From an uncultured Clostridium sp. (GTDB lineage: Bacteria > Bacillota > Clostridia > TANB77 > CAG-508), in assembly GCA_900555615.1 (NCBI GenBank), contig USMB01000002.1:1-64000 (forward strand): a stretch of DNA of 64,000 nt, written 5' to 3'. The position numbers and the translations under genes are program-made. Numbering within the stretch: position 1 is the first letter of the stretch; each line of letters starts with the position of its first letter. The notes under the pieces are model-generated. The model searched no databases. It was given only the letters and a program-made list of their open reading frames with translations, and was not told the DNA's origin. Below are positions 54,317 through 64,000 of the stretch, piece after piece.

Positions 54317-54454
54317 AATTGTAAATTGAAATACAAAAATAGTGGGCTGATTCTAAATAAACAAATTGTAAAATAATGTAAAAATATATTAAAATTTTAA
54401 AAGCCTGAAACCTTAGAAATAAACGGGTTTGAAGTAAAAATAAAAATAAAAGAA

Positions 54455-54483
54455 AAAAGTGCTAAAAATGGCACTTTTTTTTT
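54455..54483 (+). terminator. Terminator before the giant surface gene
   Basis: AAAAGTGC / GCACTTTT (54455-54462 with 54471-54478) followed by T's. It separates the unknown gene from the adhesin gene. Confidence 0.85.
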
Positions 54484-54581
54484 GAAAAAAATCGCGAAAA
54501 TTGTTGAAAAAAAACAGTGATTATGATATAAATATATAGAGAAAAATATAAGATTTTTGAAGCAAAAGATGGAGGAAAAAC

Positions 54582-57500
54582 ATGTTAAAAAATAAAATAA
54601 TTGTTAAGAAAATTAGAAATATATTAATATTATTTATGGCAATCTTGATAATGATTGGAGCATACCATAATGTTCGAAGGTCAAGAGCAGAAAATGTAAT
54701 AGAAATTTCGATGGAGGTAGCAGATAAAAACAACAGCTTGGAAAAACAAACAGTAACGATTGATGCTACAGAAACTAAAAATGGAGTTTATTTAGCAGAG
54801 TTACCAACATCTGTAAACGGAAATAGGGTAACTAAATATTATACATCAGATGGCGAAGAACTTGAAATAGATCCAGCTAGTGTAGAAAAAATAACATTAG
54901 AGTTAACAGAAGATGAATTAGCAAATAAAAAAATTAGCTTAGGAACAGAGTATGACAAAAAGACTGCTATTATTGATGATGTTGAAACAACTCTTTACAA
55001 CAAAGAATTTATAAATGAAGACGGAGATGTTATTGTAACAGGATATATGCCTCTAGATATTCAATTAGATTTTACTGAAATTGATGCTAATGCATTAAAA
55101 GATATAAGACTTCCTAGTGATGATTTAACAGTAAAAAAATCTTTTGGAATCTCTATACAAGAAATGATAGATGTATCCAAGACAACAGACAAAGCCGAAA
55201 CAGATGATACAACTAAAACTGATGGAAAGAATCAAGTGAATGATACAACTGGATTAGCTGAAAATGCTCAAACAAATGAAACAGAAAAACAATTAATAGA
55301 ATATGATTCAACAAAATATGGTGAAGATATAACAATAAAAATAAAACAAGCTGATAGCAAAGAAGAAACTGTAATCTATAGTTTTTCTGATGGCACACCA
55401 GTAACAGAAGTTGTTTATACAAACACAGATGGAATATTGAGTTTCTTAAAGAATGATAATGATAAATTCATATATACAGTAAAAAAACAAGAGACAACAG
55501 ATAATGTAGCAAGTGAAGAACAAGTTGTTGATGATACACAAGATAGTGATGCAGTTCAAATAGATGAAGATACAACAACTTCTGATGATAGTACAATAGT
55601 AAATAGGCCTAACAATGGACCTAAAAAAGCTCAAGCAAGAGCAGGAAGTAAAGTTGCGACATTAGACACAATTTGGAGTCATGGAGAATCACTTGGAAAC
55701 GGACTAAATAATGCACAAAATAGTAATTTCTTTGGATTAGTTCCAAGAGGAAAAATATCTAGTATAACATTACTTACATCTGATGGAAAAGATTCAAGTG
55801 GAAATAAAATAAATTTTGATGTTAGTGGTGCACAAAGTCAATCAATAGCGACTGGTGGATCAGTTATTCTTTACTGTATACCTAATGGTAGCACATATAA
55901 AGCTTATATGCTTCCGGGTTCTGATGTAGGAACTATAAAATTTAATTCAGATTCAAAATTTATATTTTCATATTTAGGATATGAATCTTCATGTACTGAA
56001 ACAGAAGTTGTAAAAGGATTTTTTGATTCTAGCAGTATAGTTGATACAAGTGGAATTACACAGGCAAGAGCAATGTTTGCACATATTGGAAGAAATGGAA
56101 GTATGAGAACATTAACTATTGGACCTAAATTTACTACAACTTCAATAAAAGATACACAAGATATGTTTTATGAATGTGGATTTTCAAATATGACAACCTT
56201 GAAATTTAGTTCTAATTTCAAACTGGAAAATGCAACAAATCTTTTATCAATGTTTTACAGATGTGGATACAACAAATTAACAAGCTTAGATTTATCAAAT
56301 ATGACAACTGCTAATGCAACAAGTATGGAACATATGTTTAATATGTGTGGAAATCAAAGTTTGACAAGTTTGAAAATAGGATTTAATACAAGCAAAGTAA
56401 CAAATATGCATGCTATGTTTGCTAACTGCGGAACAGAAAAATTGACGACATTCAGCTTAGGAAACAATTTTAATACAAGCAATGTAACAGACATGGGATA
56501 TATGTTTGAAAAATTTGGTGGACCATTAACAGAACTAAAATTGGGAAGCAATTTTTCAACAAGTAAAGTAACTAATATGCAAGGAATGTTCTCTCAAACA
56601 GGAACAAAATCAATGAAAAAAATCCAACTTGGAGATAAATTTACATCAATAGCTTCTGGAAATTATTCAGACTTCTTAAATAATACAGGAGCAAGTGGAT
56701 GTAAAATATATGTACCAGGAGCAATATATTCAAATAAACATGCAGTAAAATTAAGTACTAGTTCATCAACAACAATATCATATACAAAAGGATATATAGT
56801 AGGACCTGACAATGCAGCTCCAACATGGGCAGACAATGTAAACGGTGCAAAATATTCAGCAACTGATCATACATATACAATGAATTTAGTAGGTTCTGAT
56901 GCAGTGGCATTAGATGCAGAAGCTTCAACATTAACTAAAGGCTCAACTATAAAAGTAAAAATAGGAAATTCAGAAACATCTAATTATACGCTTGGTGCAA
57001 CGAGTTTAAGTTCAGATGAAAATACTAAAACATTTCCATTAACTATAAACAATTACACAGGTGGGGCAATTACAATTACAATATCAGCAGGAACACTTAT
57101 AGACTTAAGAGAAAATAAAAGTGCTGCCAAAACTTATAATATTGCATCTGTTGATGGAACTGCACCAAAATGGAGCTCAAGTGTAAGTGGAGGAACATAT
57201 TCAGGGACTGATAAAACATATACATTAAGTTTAGTAGGTACTGATGAAACTTCATTAGATGATAGCGAGTCTAAACTAACAAGAGGTTCAAATATAACTG
57301 TAAAAGTAAATAATACAAGTACGTCAAATTATACACTTGGAAATACAACATTAAGCTCAGATGGAAGAACTAAAACTTTCCCATTGACAATAAGCAGTTA
57401 TTCAGGAGGAACAATTGTAATTACAATAACAAAAGGGGCATTAGTAGATAGAAATGGAAATACAGAAGCAAGTGGTGCAACATATACAATAAGACCTAAT

Positions 57501-60500
57501 GTAGATACAACAGCACCAAAATGGAGTAGTAATGTAACTAATGGAAGTTATTCATCAACTGGACATACATATAGCTTGACTATAACAGGAACAGATGAAA
57601 CTCAATTACAATCTAATAAGCTAAGTACTTTTAATACAACGGTTCAGGTTAATGGAAGTAAAGTAACCAATTTAGACTTTGCACAACCAGTACTTAGCTC
57701 TGATAAAAAAACAATAACAATTAAATTAACAATTAAAAATTACACCGGTGGAAAAATTACAATAAAAATTGCATCAGGAGCGTTGATTGATGCAACAGGA
57801 AATGCAGATACTAAAGGAGCAACATATGAATTTACTCCTAATACAGATGTAACAGCACCAAAATGGAATAGTTCAGTAAATAATGCAACATATTCATCAT
57901 CTGCTAATACATATACATTTGAAGTTGTGGGAACAGATGAAACAAGTTTAAAAACAGGATTGACATTAAATGCATCTAATGCACCAATAACAGTAAATGG
58001 TTCAACAGCAAGTGTAACATATGGTTCGGGACAATATTCAAACAGTAATAAAACAGTAACATTTAAAATAACAGTAAGAAATTATTCTGGTGGAAAAATA
58101 GTAATGAATATTAAAGCAGGTGCATTGCAAGATAATGGTAATCCAGTAAATTCGAGCGTTGCACAAAATTACACGATGGATCCTCAGACAGATTTTACAG
58201 CACCAGTATGGAATGGGTCTATAAATAATGGAAAACTTTCTGGTAGTACATATACATTAAATTTAATAGGAACAGATGAAACAAAATTACAACAAACAAC
58301 ATTAAGCACATCAAATGTTTCTGTAACAGTAGGAGGAAAGTCAGCATCATTTTCTTTCTCAAATAGAGGACAAGGACAATTGTCAAATAACAACAAAACA
58401 ATAACATTTGGAATGACGATTTCAAATTTCACAGGTGGAAATGTAACAATAACAATTAATGCAGGAGCATTAAAAGATACAGAAGGAAATTTGAGTGTAA
58501 AACAAACATATTCATTTTCAGTAGATGGAACTGCACCAAAATGGAATTCAAGTGTTACTGGAGGTACATATTCAAGTACTGCACATACTTATACTGTGAA
58601 ATTGATAGGAACTGATGAAACAAAATTAAATGACTCAATGTCAGCATTAAGTTCATCAAATGTAACAATAAAAATAAATGGAACACCAATAAGTACTTTC
58701 TCATTTAAATCATCAATTAGCTCTGACTATAAAACCAAAACATTTACATTAACAATTACAAATTATACAGGAGGAAAAATAACAATTCAAATAGACGAAG
58801 GAGCATTAGTTGATACAGCAGGAAATAAAGAAGCAAATGGAGCAAAATATGAATTTACCCCAAATATAGATTCTGTGGTACCAGCATGGAAGACTAGTAT
58901 AAGTGGTGGAACGTATTCATCAACTAACCACACATATTCATTTAGTTTGGTAGGTACTGATGAAACAGCATTAAATAATTCAGCATCTGTATTAAATTAT
59001 GATAATATGCTAGTAACAGTAAATGGAACAAAAGTTACACGATCTAATTTAGTATTTGGCTCAACCTCAATAAGCTCAGATAATAAAACAAAAACATTTC
59101 CAATAACCATAAATGGATTCACAGGAGGAGCTGTAGTAATAACAATAAATTCTGGTGCATTATCAGATATGACTGGAAATAAGAGTAGCGAAATTAGCTA
59201 TAAATTTACTATTGATGGTACTTTACCAGTATGGAGTAATGCTATAAATGGTGGAACATATGATGAAAATGCTAAAACATATACATTTAAATTGGTTGGA
59301 TCAGATGAGACTGGAATCCAACAAACTACATTAAGCTCATCAAATGTAACAGTAACAATGGGCGGAAAAACAGCAAATGTTACATTTTCTAATGGCGGTA
59401 AAGGAACTATAAATGATAAAACAATAACATTTGAGTTAACAATTAATAGCTTTGTAGGTGGACAGATAAATATTTCAATTAGTGCAGGAGCATTAAAAGA
59501 TACTTCAAATAACTTAAGTGTGGCAAAAACATATTCATTTAGCAAAGACGTAACGCCACCAACATGGGATTCTAAAATAACAAGTACATCATATAAAAAC
59601 AGTATATATACAGTTAATGTTACAGGTACTGATGAAACAGCATTAAATAATTCAAGTTCAACATTAAGCTCATCAAATGTAACAGTAACAGTAAATGGAA
59701 CTGCAGTAAGTGCTTCAAATTTAACATTTAGTGGTCAATTAGCATCAGATTCAAAATCAAAAGCATTTGCGATTGGAATAAAGAGCTTTACAGGTGGAGA
59801 AATAAAAATTGTAATAAATCCAGGGGCCTTGACAGATACATCAGGAAATAAAGAAAAGACTGGAGCAACATATAATTTAACTGCTGATATAACACCACCT
59901 GCTTGGGGAAATGCAACAGGAAAATATAATCCAGATGACCAATCTTATACAATAACAGTAACTGGTACAGATGATATTGAATTAAATACTAGTGCATCTG
60001 CACTTACAACATCTAATTCAACATTGACAGTTGGCGGAACTGCAGTGACACCAACAATAACTAAAACAGCTTCTACATCAAAAAGTGTGACATATGAAAT
60101 AAAAATTTCAAAGCATACAGGTGGAGCAATTTCATTTAAAATTAATGCAGGAGCATTAAAAGATGCTCAAAACAATACTAGTGCTGAAAAAACATATACA
60201 TTTGCAGCAGTAGATGCAGTAAAACCAACATGGGCAAGTAACATTTCTGGAGGTACATATTCAAATGGTACATACTCATTTAGTGTAGTGGGTTCTGATG
60301 AAACAAAGTTGGATACTTCAAAATCAGTACTAAGTTCATCAAATTTTTCAGTAACCACTAGTGGAAATGCAGTAAGCTCAAGTGATATAACTTTTGGATC
60401 ACCAACACTAAGTTCAGATGGAAAAACAAAAACATTTCCTATAACAATAAAAAACTTTAAAGGTGGACAAGTAAATATTACAATTGCTGAAAAAGCTTTG

Positions 60501-63500
60501 TATGATACAACTGGTAACTGGAGTGTTTCAAAAACATATTCATTCTATAAAGATATAACACCACCAGTATGGGATGATAGCATACAAAATCCATTATATA
60601 ATCATTCAACAAAAGGATATTATTTTGAATTAGTAGGAACAGATGAAACAAAATTAAATACAAGTAGTTCAACATTGACAACATCAAATGTAAAAATAAC
60701 AGTTGGAGGAACAAATACAACTAATTTTACACTTGGAACAGCAACAACAAGTTCTGATTCTAAAACAAAAACATTTCCTATAACACTTAATAGCTATACA
60801 GGTGGAGAAATTATAATAACAGTATCTGCTGGAGCTTTAAAAGATACAGCAGGAAATTCAAGTGCTGTAAAAGAATACAAAATTACACCAGATATTACAA
60901 AACCAGTTTGGTCATATCAAAATTTAACATATGACCCAGACTCAATGACATATTCAGTTGAACTAGTCGGAACTGATGAAACAGCGTTAAATACAAATGT
61001 TTCTACATTGATATCAACAGGTAGCTCAAAAAATCTTTTAGTAACTTGTGGTGGTACATCAGTTACGCCAACATTGGAAAAGACTTCAACAACTTCAACA
61101 AAGATAATTTATAAATTAACTATTAATGATTATCCAGGTGGAGCAGTGGCTATAACAATATCAGAGGGAGCATTAATAGATACATCATCAAATAGAAGTG
61201 ACCATAAAGTTATAAATCTTCCTGAAAAGGATAGAACAAAACCAACTTTAAAAGTACAAAACAATAATTATTCTGATGATTCAGGACAATATACATTTGA
61301 AGTTGTAGCAACAGATGAGACTGCGATAGACACAACAAGATCTAATTTGGCACCAAATGGAAGCTCAAAAAATATTACAGTAAAATGTGGAAATACAACA
61401 ATTGTTCCATCAATCACTTCAAGAAATACTTCTGATGGAAAATCAATTATATATACTGTTACAATTTCTGAGTATCCAGGTGGAACAGTATCAGTTGCAA
61501 TCGATGCAGGTGCAATTTACGATACAACAGGAAACAAGAGTAATTCTGCTTCATTTACATTACCAGCAGCAGATGTTCAAAAACCACAATGGGCAGACAG
61601 TGCAGAATTCTCATATGATGAAAATAATAGTACAGTTAGTATAACATTGACTGGTACAGATGATGTTGGATTAAATGATTCAAAATCAGTTTTAAATTTA
61701 TCAACCAATTTAGTAATTTATAATAATGGTGCAGTTGTATCTTCTGAAAATATTAAGCTTGGAACTCCAACAATTAGCCAAGATAAGTTGACTAAGAAGT
61801 TCCCAATTACACTTAATAACTTTGCAGGAGGAACAACATCTATTGCAATTAGCAAAGGGGCATTGGTTGATAATAGTGGAAAAACAAGTGATGCTAAGAC
61901 ATATAATTTTACTGATATGATAAAACCAAAATGGTACATGGATGGAAATGGCTCATATAATACAAAATCAAAAGAATATACTATAACACTAGATGCAAGA
62001 GATGATACAGAAATTAAAACAGTAAATTTGACAACTTCAACAATGACAGTTACTGTTGGTGGAACAGCAGTAACACCTACAATAACACAAGTGACTGATG
62101 GAATTCAGGAAAAGAGATATACTATTACAATTCCTAACTATACAGGAGGAACGATAAATATAACATTAAATGCAGGAACTATAGTAGATACTGCTGGAAA
62201 TGCAAGTATTCAAACACCATTTTCTGTAACACCAGATGTTACAGCTCCATTATGGAAAGCTGGAAGTGCAGGCTATGTAAATGCAACAACAAGTGATGAT
62301 GTTACAATAGAATTGCTTGGTACTGATACTAAAATGCTTGCCACATCAAATTTAACAAAACAAGATTTAATTGTTAAATATGGTGATACAATTATTGATT
62401 ATGATAAAATTAATTTGAGTGAAGTAACCTATACAAATGACGGAAAAGGTGGAGTTAAATATGTATTAACTCTTCAGGAATATACAGGTGAGGTGGTATC
62501 TGTATTCTTACCAGCAGGTACATTAACAGATCAAGCAGGAAATACAAGTGTTGATACTACACTTGCAATAGAGTCAATTTTACCACCAGAGGATACAGAT
62601 GTGCCAACAGTAAGTGGTACTCAAGTAAAGGTAGATAATCTTTCTCAGGTAATTTATATAACTTTTGATATTACAGATATGAGTTTTGATTATACTCATC
62701 ATTTGACAGCAGAAGATTTTGAAGTTACAAAGACTTATAAAGTAAGAAATGGATATTGGGGAACTAAAGAAGAAACAGTAACAATTACTCCAACAATAGA
62801 AATTGTAAGAGAAACAAGATTAACAGGAAAAAAAGGTTATAGATATAAGATAAAACTAACTAATGTTGATATAACAACAACACCGTTATGGGGAATTGGA
62901 GGAACACAAAGTAACCCAGCTACAATTAAAGTATATTTAAATAAAGATGCAATGTTAGATAGATTGAGTAAAGGAAATGAGAAAACACTATTAATGAACC
63001 AGCAAGTTACATTTGAATCTTCAACAACAGATGCAGCAATTTCTTTAAGAAGTGCAATAGTAAATAATACCGATGATGATAAAAACTTGACTATACAATT
63101 AACTGTAAACAAGAGCAATTCGTGGTGGGGAACATTCTTCTTTATACCAGGAATTTATGGTTCAACTGCAACAAACAAAAAACTATCTACAGATAATATA
63201 TATGATTTAAGATTTGATGGTGTATCTGTAGGTGATAGTAGTGCAATTGATATTACAGTTGAAGAATTAACAAGTAGTAGTACTACTACAGGAGGAGGGT
63301 TCTGGTGGAACCAAGGAACTACAACTACTACAGCAGTATATAGAATAATTTTATCAAACCTTGAAGAAGCATTAAGACAAAACTTAAAGAGCTACAAAGA
63401 ATGGAGTGGTTGTGTTGAGTTAGACATAGGACCAAGCTCAGATACAATATATACTGTAAGAAATGAGGATGAAGATTTAGAAGGTTTTGAATATAAAAAT

Positions 63501-64000
63501 ACACAAGATATACTATTCGTAGATGTTATAAAACCAGAATTAGAAGTAAAAGGTGTAACAATAAATGATGAAGAATCAGATAGTGCCACAGTAAATTTAC
63601 AAGCAACAGATAAATATTTTAGCACATATTATACAACAAACCAAACCGCATCATTTGATAAAACCAAAATATATTTAACAGCTGATGGAGTAAAGGCAAC
63701 AGAAGAGGAGACAGGTGTTAAATTACAATGGGAAAAAGCAAAAGATGTAACAGAAACAAGAAGTGGTGAGAAAAAGGTTATAGGAATTACTCAAAGTGTG
63801 ACAATAACTGGTATGAAAGATAATTTAGATAAAAAATTAAAATTAGTAATAGAAGAAGGTGCATGTCTAGATAATTCAGGTAACCCAAATGAAAGAAAAG
63901 AAATATCACTATTTAGTAGATTGATGTCTGCTTCAACAGAAACAGCAGCAACAAGTACATTCTTAAATAACCCATATGCAATTCAAAGACAAAATGTACA
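54582..64000 (+). CDS. Giant repetitive surface adhesin (BspA/DUF285 plus tandem Ig-like domains), 3' end outside window
   Basis: ATG 54582 after GGAGG; the frame stays open to base 64000, giving at least 3139 residues. A basic start and hydrophobic segment (residues 10-26) form the signal or anchor. Residues about 30-350 are Asp/Glu/Thr-rich. From about 56150 to 56660 the translation shows BspA-like/DUF285 leucine-rich repeats of the type 'LTSLDLSNMTTANATSMEHMF' (about six copies with MF and NMTxxTSM positions). From about 56815 to 62600 follow about 17 tandem beta domains of about 113 residues. From 62600 to 63500 the sequence is non-repetitive, and then another domain starts near 63525. 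Such proteins mediate adhesion; the anchor lies beyond the window. Confidence 0.85.
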   Translation, partial: MLKNKIIVKKIRNILILFMAILIMIGAYHNVRRSRAENVIEISMEVADKNNSLEKQTVTIDATETKNGVYLAELPTSVNGNRVTKYYTSDGEELEIDPASVEKITLELTEDELANKKISLGTEYDKKTAIIDDVETTLYNKEFINEDGDVIVTGYMPLDIQLDFTEIDANALKDIRLPSDDLTVKKSFGISIQEMIDVSKTTDKAETDDTTKTDGKNQVNDTTGLAENAQTNETEKQLIEYDSTKYGEDITIKIKQADSKEETVIYSFSDGTPVTEVVYTNTDGILSFLKNDNDKFIYTVKKQETTDNVASEEQVVDDTQDSDAVQIDEDTTTSDDSTIVNRPNNGPKKAQARAGSKVATLDTIWSHGESLGNGLNNAQNSNFFGLVPRGKISSITLLTSDGKDSSGNKINFDVSGAQSQSIATGGSVILYCIPNGSTYKAYMLPGSDVGTIKFNSDSKFIFSYLGYESSCTETEVVKGFFDSSSIVDTSGITQARAMFAHIGRNGSMRTLTIGPKFTTTSIKDTQDMFYECGFSNMTTLKFSSNFKLENATNLLSMFYRCGYNKLTSLDLSNMTTANATSMEHMFNMCGNQSLTSLKIGFNTSKVTNMHAMFANCGTEKLTTFSLGNNFNTSNVTDMGYMFEKFGGPLTELKLGSNFSTSKVTNMQGMFSQTGTKSMKKIQLGDKFTSIASGNYSDFLNNTGASGCKIYVPGAIYSNKHAVKLSTSSSTTISYTKGYIVGPDNAAPTWADNVNGAKYSATDHTYTMNLVGSDAVALDAEASTLTKGSTIKVKIGNSETSNYTLGATSLSSDENTKTFPLTINNYTGGAITITISAGTLIDLRENKSAAKTYNIASVDGTAPKWSSSVSGGTYSGTDKTYTLSLVGTDETSLDDSESKLTRGSNITVKVNNTSTSNYTLGNTTLSSDGRTKTFPLTISSYSGGTIVITITKGALVDRNGNTEASGATYTIRPNVDTTAPKWSSNVTNGSYSSTGHTYSLTITGTDETQLQSNKLSTFNTTVQVNGSKVTNLDFAQPVLSSDKKTITIKLTIKNYTGGKITIKIASGALIDATGNADTKGATYEFTPNTDVTAPKWNSSVNNATYSSSANTYTFEVVGTDETSLKTGLTLNASNAPITVNGSTASVTYGSGQYSNSNKTVTFKITVRNYSGGKIVMNIKAGALQDNGNPVNSSVAQNYTMDPQTDFTAPVWNGSINNGKLSGSTYTLNLIGTDETKLQQTTLSTSNVSVTVGGKSASFSFSNRGQGQLSNNNKTITFGMTISNFTGGNVTITINAGALKDTEGNLSVKQTYSFSVDGTAPKWNSSVTGGTYSSTAHTYTVKLIGTDETKLNDSMSALSSSNVTIKINGTPISTFSFKSSISSDYKTKTFTLTITNYTGGKITIQIDEGALVDTAGNKEANGAKYEFTPNIDSVVPAWKTSISGGTYSSTNHTYSFSLVGTDETALNNSASVLNYDNMLVTVNGTKVTRSNLVFGSTSISSDNKTKTFPITINGFTGGAVVITINSGALSDMTGNKSSEISYKFTIDGTLPVWSNAINGGTYDENAKTYTFKLVGSDETGIQQTTLSSSNVTVTMGGKTANVTFSNGGKGTINDKTITFELTINSFVGGQINISISAGALKDTSNNLSVAKTYSFSKDVTPPTWDSKITSTSYKNSIYTVNVTGTDETALNNSSSTLSSSNVTVTVNGTAVSASNLTFSGQLASDSKSKAFAIGIKSFTGGEIKIVINPGALTDTSGNKEKTGATYNLTADITPPAWGNATGKYNPDDQSYTITVTGTDDIELNTSASALTTSNSTLTVGGTAVTPTITKTASTSKSVTYEIKISKHTGGAISFKINAGALKDAQNNTSAEKTYTFAAVDAVKPTWASNISGGTYSNGTYSFSVVGSDETKLDTSKSVLSSSNFSVTTSGNAVSSSDITFGSPTLSSDGKTKTFPITIKNFKGGQVNITIAEKALYDTTGNWSVSKTYSFYKDITPPVWDDSIQNPLYNHSTKGYYFELVGTDETKLNTSSSTLTTSNVKITVGGTNTTNFTLGTATTSSDSKTKTFPITLNSYTGGEIIITVSAGALKDTAGNSSAVKEYKITPDITKPVWSYQNLTYDPDSMTYSVELVGTDETALNTNVSTLISTGSSKNLLVTCGGTSVTPTLEKTSTTSTKIIYKLTINDYPGGAVAITISEGALIDTSSNRSDHKVINLPEKDRTKPTLKVQNNNYSDDSGQYTFEVVATDETAIDTTRSNLAPNGSSKNITVKCGNTTIVPSITSRNTSDGKSIIYTVTISEYPGGTVSVAIDAGAIYDTTGNKSNSASFTLPAADVQKPQWADSAEFSYDENNSTVSITLTGTDDVGLNDSKSVLNLSTNLVIYNNGAVVSSENIKLGTPTISQDKLTKKFPITLNNFAGGTTSIAISKGALVDNSGKTSDAKTYNFTDMIKPKWYMDGNGSYNTKSKEYTITLDARDDTEIKTVNLTTSTMTVTVGGTAVTPTITQVTDGIQEKRYTITIPNYTGGTINITLNAGTIVDTAGNASIQTPFSVTPDVTAPLWKAGSAGYVNATTSDDVTIELLGTDTKMLATSNLTKQDLIVKYGDTIIDYDKINLSEVTYTNDGKGGVKYVLTLQEYTGEVVSVFLPAGTLTDQAGNTSVDTTLAIESILPPEDTDVPTVSGTQVKVDNLSQVIYITFDITDMSFDYTHHLTAEDFEVTKTYKVRNGYWGTKEETVTITPTIEIVRETRLTGKKGYRYKIKLTNVDITTTPLWGIGGTQSNPATIKVYLNKDAMLDRLSKGNEKTLLMNQQVTFESSTTDAAISLRSAIVNNTDDDKNLTIQLTVNKSNSWWGTFFFIPGIYGSTATNKKLSTDNIYDLRFDGVSVGDSSAIDITVEELTSSSTTTGGGFWWNQGTTTTTAVYRIILSNLEEALRQNLKSYKEWSGCVELDIGPSSDTIYTVRNEDEDLEGFEYKNTQDILFVDVIKPELEVKGVTINDEESDSATVNLQATDKYFSTYYTTNQTASFDKTKIYLTADGVKATEEETGVKLQWEKAKDVTETRSGEKKVIGITQSVTITGMKDNLDKKLKLVIEEGACLDNSGNPNERKEISLFSRLMSASTETAATSTFLNNPYAIQRQNV
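56815..62600 (+). repeat. About 17 tandem Ig-like domain repeats in the adhesin gene
   Basis: Each unit is about 340 bases and follows the pattern TAPxW...GGxYS....TY...L.GTDET.L....S.LSSSNVTV, then LSSDxKTKTF, then YTGGxIxIxIxxGALxDTxGN. Units begin near 56815, 57163, 57511, 57853, 58198, 58531, 58876, 59220, 59553, 59888, 60220, 60562, 60898, 61238, 61580, 61920 and 62240. The later ones diverge (LKVQN, WYMDG). DNA identity between units is moderate, so they are old duplications rather than fresh copies. Confidence 0.8.

Noticed and set aside
55213..63625. Small minus-strand ORFs opposite the adhesin
   Set aside because: They are shadows of the open, repetitive plus-strand frame, lack ribosome sites and show no recognisable motifs.

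Overview
The window is AT-rich chromosomal DNA of a spore-forming, Gram-positive Bacillota, most likely an uncultured gut Clostridia. The evidence is the sporulation set (spoIIAA-spoIIAB-sigF, spoIID, spoIIQ-like, spoIVFA-spoIVFB, bofA, spoVG, a SPOCS/LysM coat-type protein, yunB), the mraZ-rsmH-ftsL start of a dcw cluster, strong AGGAGG ribosome sites and frequent TTG/GTG starts. The species cannot be named from the sequence.

Layout. 1-4126 is the right part of a mobile element. It holds the C-terminal end of a diversity-generating retroelement (DGR) reverse transcriptase, an adenine-rich template repeat just behind it, a decayed DUF6076-like gene, a structured leader, a small TnpW-like gene and a large serine recombinase split by one extra base. 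The element abuts the C-terminal remnant of a GH94 (cyclic glucan synthase/phosphorylase type) gene. 4616-5651 is a RAYT transposase flanked by inverted doublets of a 'GGGGTCGGTCC' repeat. At least nine further loci in the window carry this repeat or relatives of it, one of them inside the end of spoIIAA.

5659-21725 carries asnS, a WG-repeat protein, a patatin, a cysteine desulfurase, mraZ-rsmH-ftsL, an HD-GYP protein, a sortase with three small secreted proteins sharing a Y(A/G)KY signal-peptide end, spoIVFA-spoIVFB, der, plsY and gpsA. 21725-30514 carries dtd, the spoIIA operon, spoIID-spoIIQ, RNase J, gltX, a DUF951 gene and engB. 30676-42161 carries purA, an HD protein, two genes damaged by point mutations (a flavin-reductase-like gene with two TAA codons, and an rRNA uracil methyltransferase with a frameshifted end), a short PurA-like protein without a P-loop, serS, a CaCA exchanger, a YaaL-like gene, bofA and a large U32 peptidase.

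42397-64000 is rich in surface and spore genes. It has a secreted glucosaminidase-like enzyme ending in a dockerin, followed at once by a membrane-anchored protein with a cohesin-like domain. Then come tRNA-Thr(CGT), murC, spoVG, the SPOCS/LysM protein, yunB, a YAWFST-type surface protein, an unknown AT-hook-like protein and a giant adhesin of at least 3139 residues. The adhesin has BspA/DUF285 repeats and about 17 tandem domains of about 113 residues, and it runs off the right edge.

The genes fit together in four themes: forespore/mother-cell control (SigF module, SpoIID-SpoIIQ engulfment pair, SpoIVFA/SpoIVFB/BofA sigma-K processing module), translation and cell-wall housekeeping, a secreted and wall-bound surface programme, and two families of mobile or hypervariable DNA (the DGR element and RAYT/REP).
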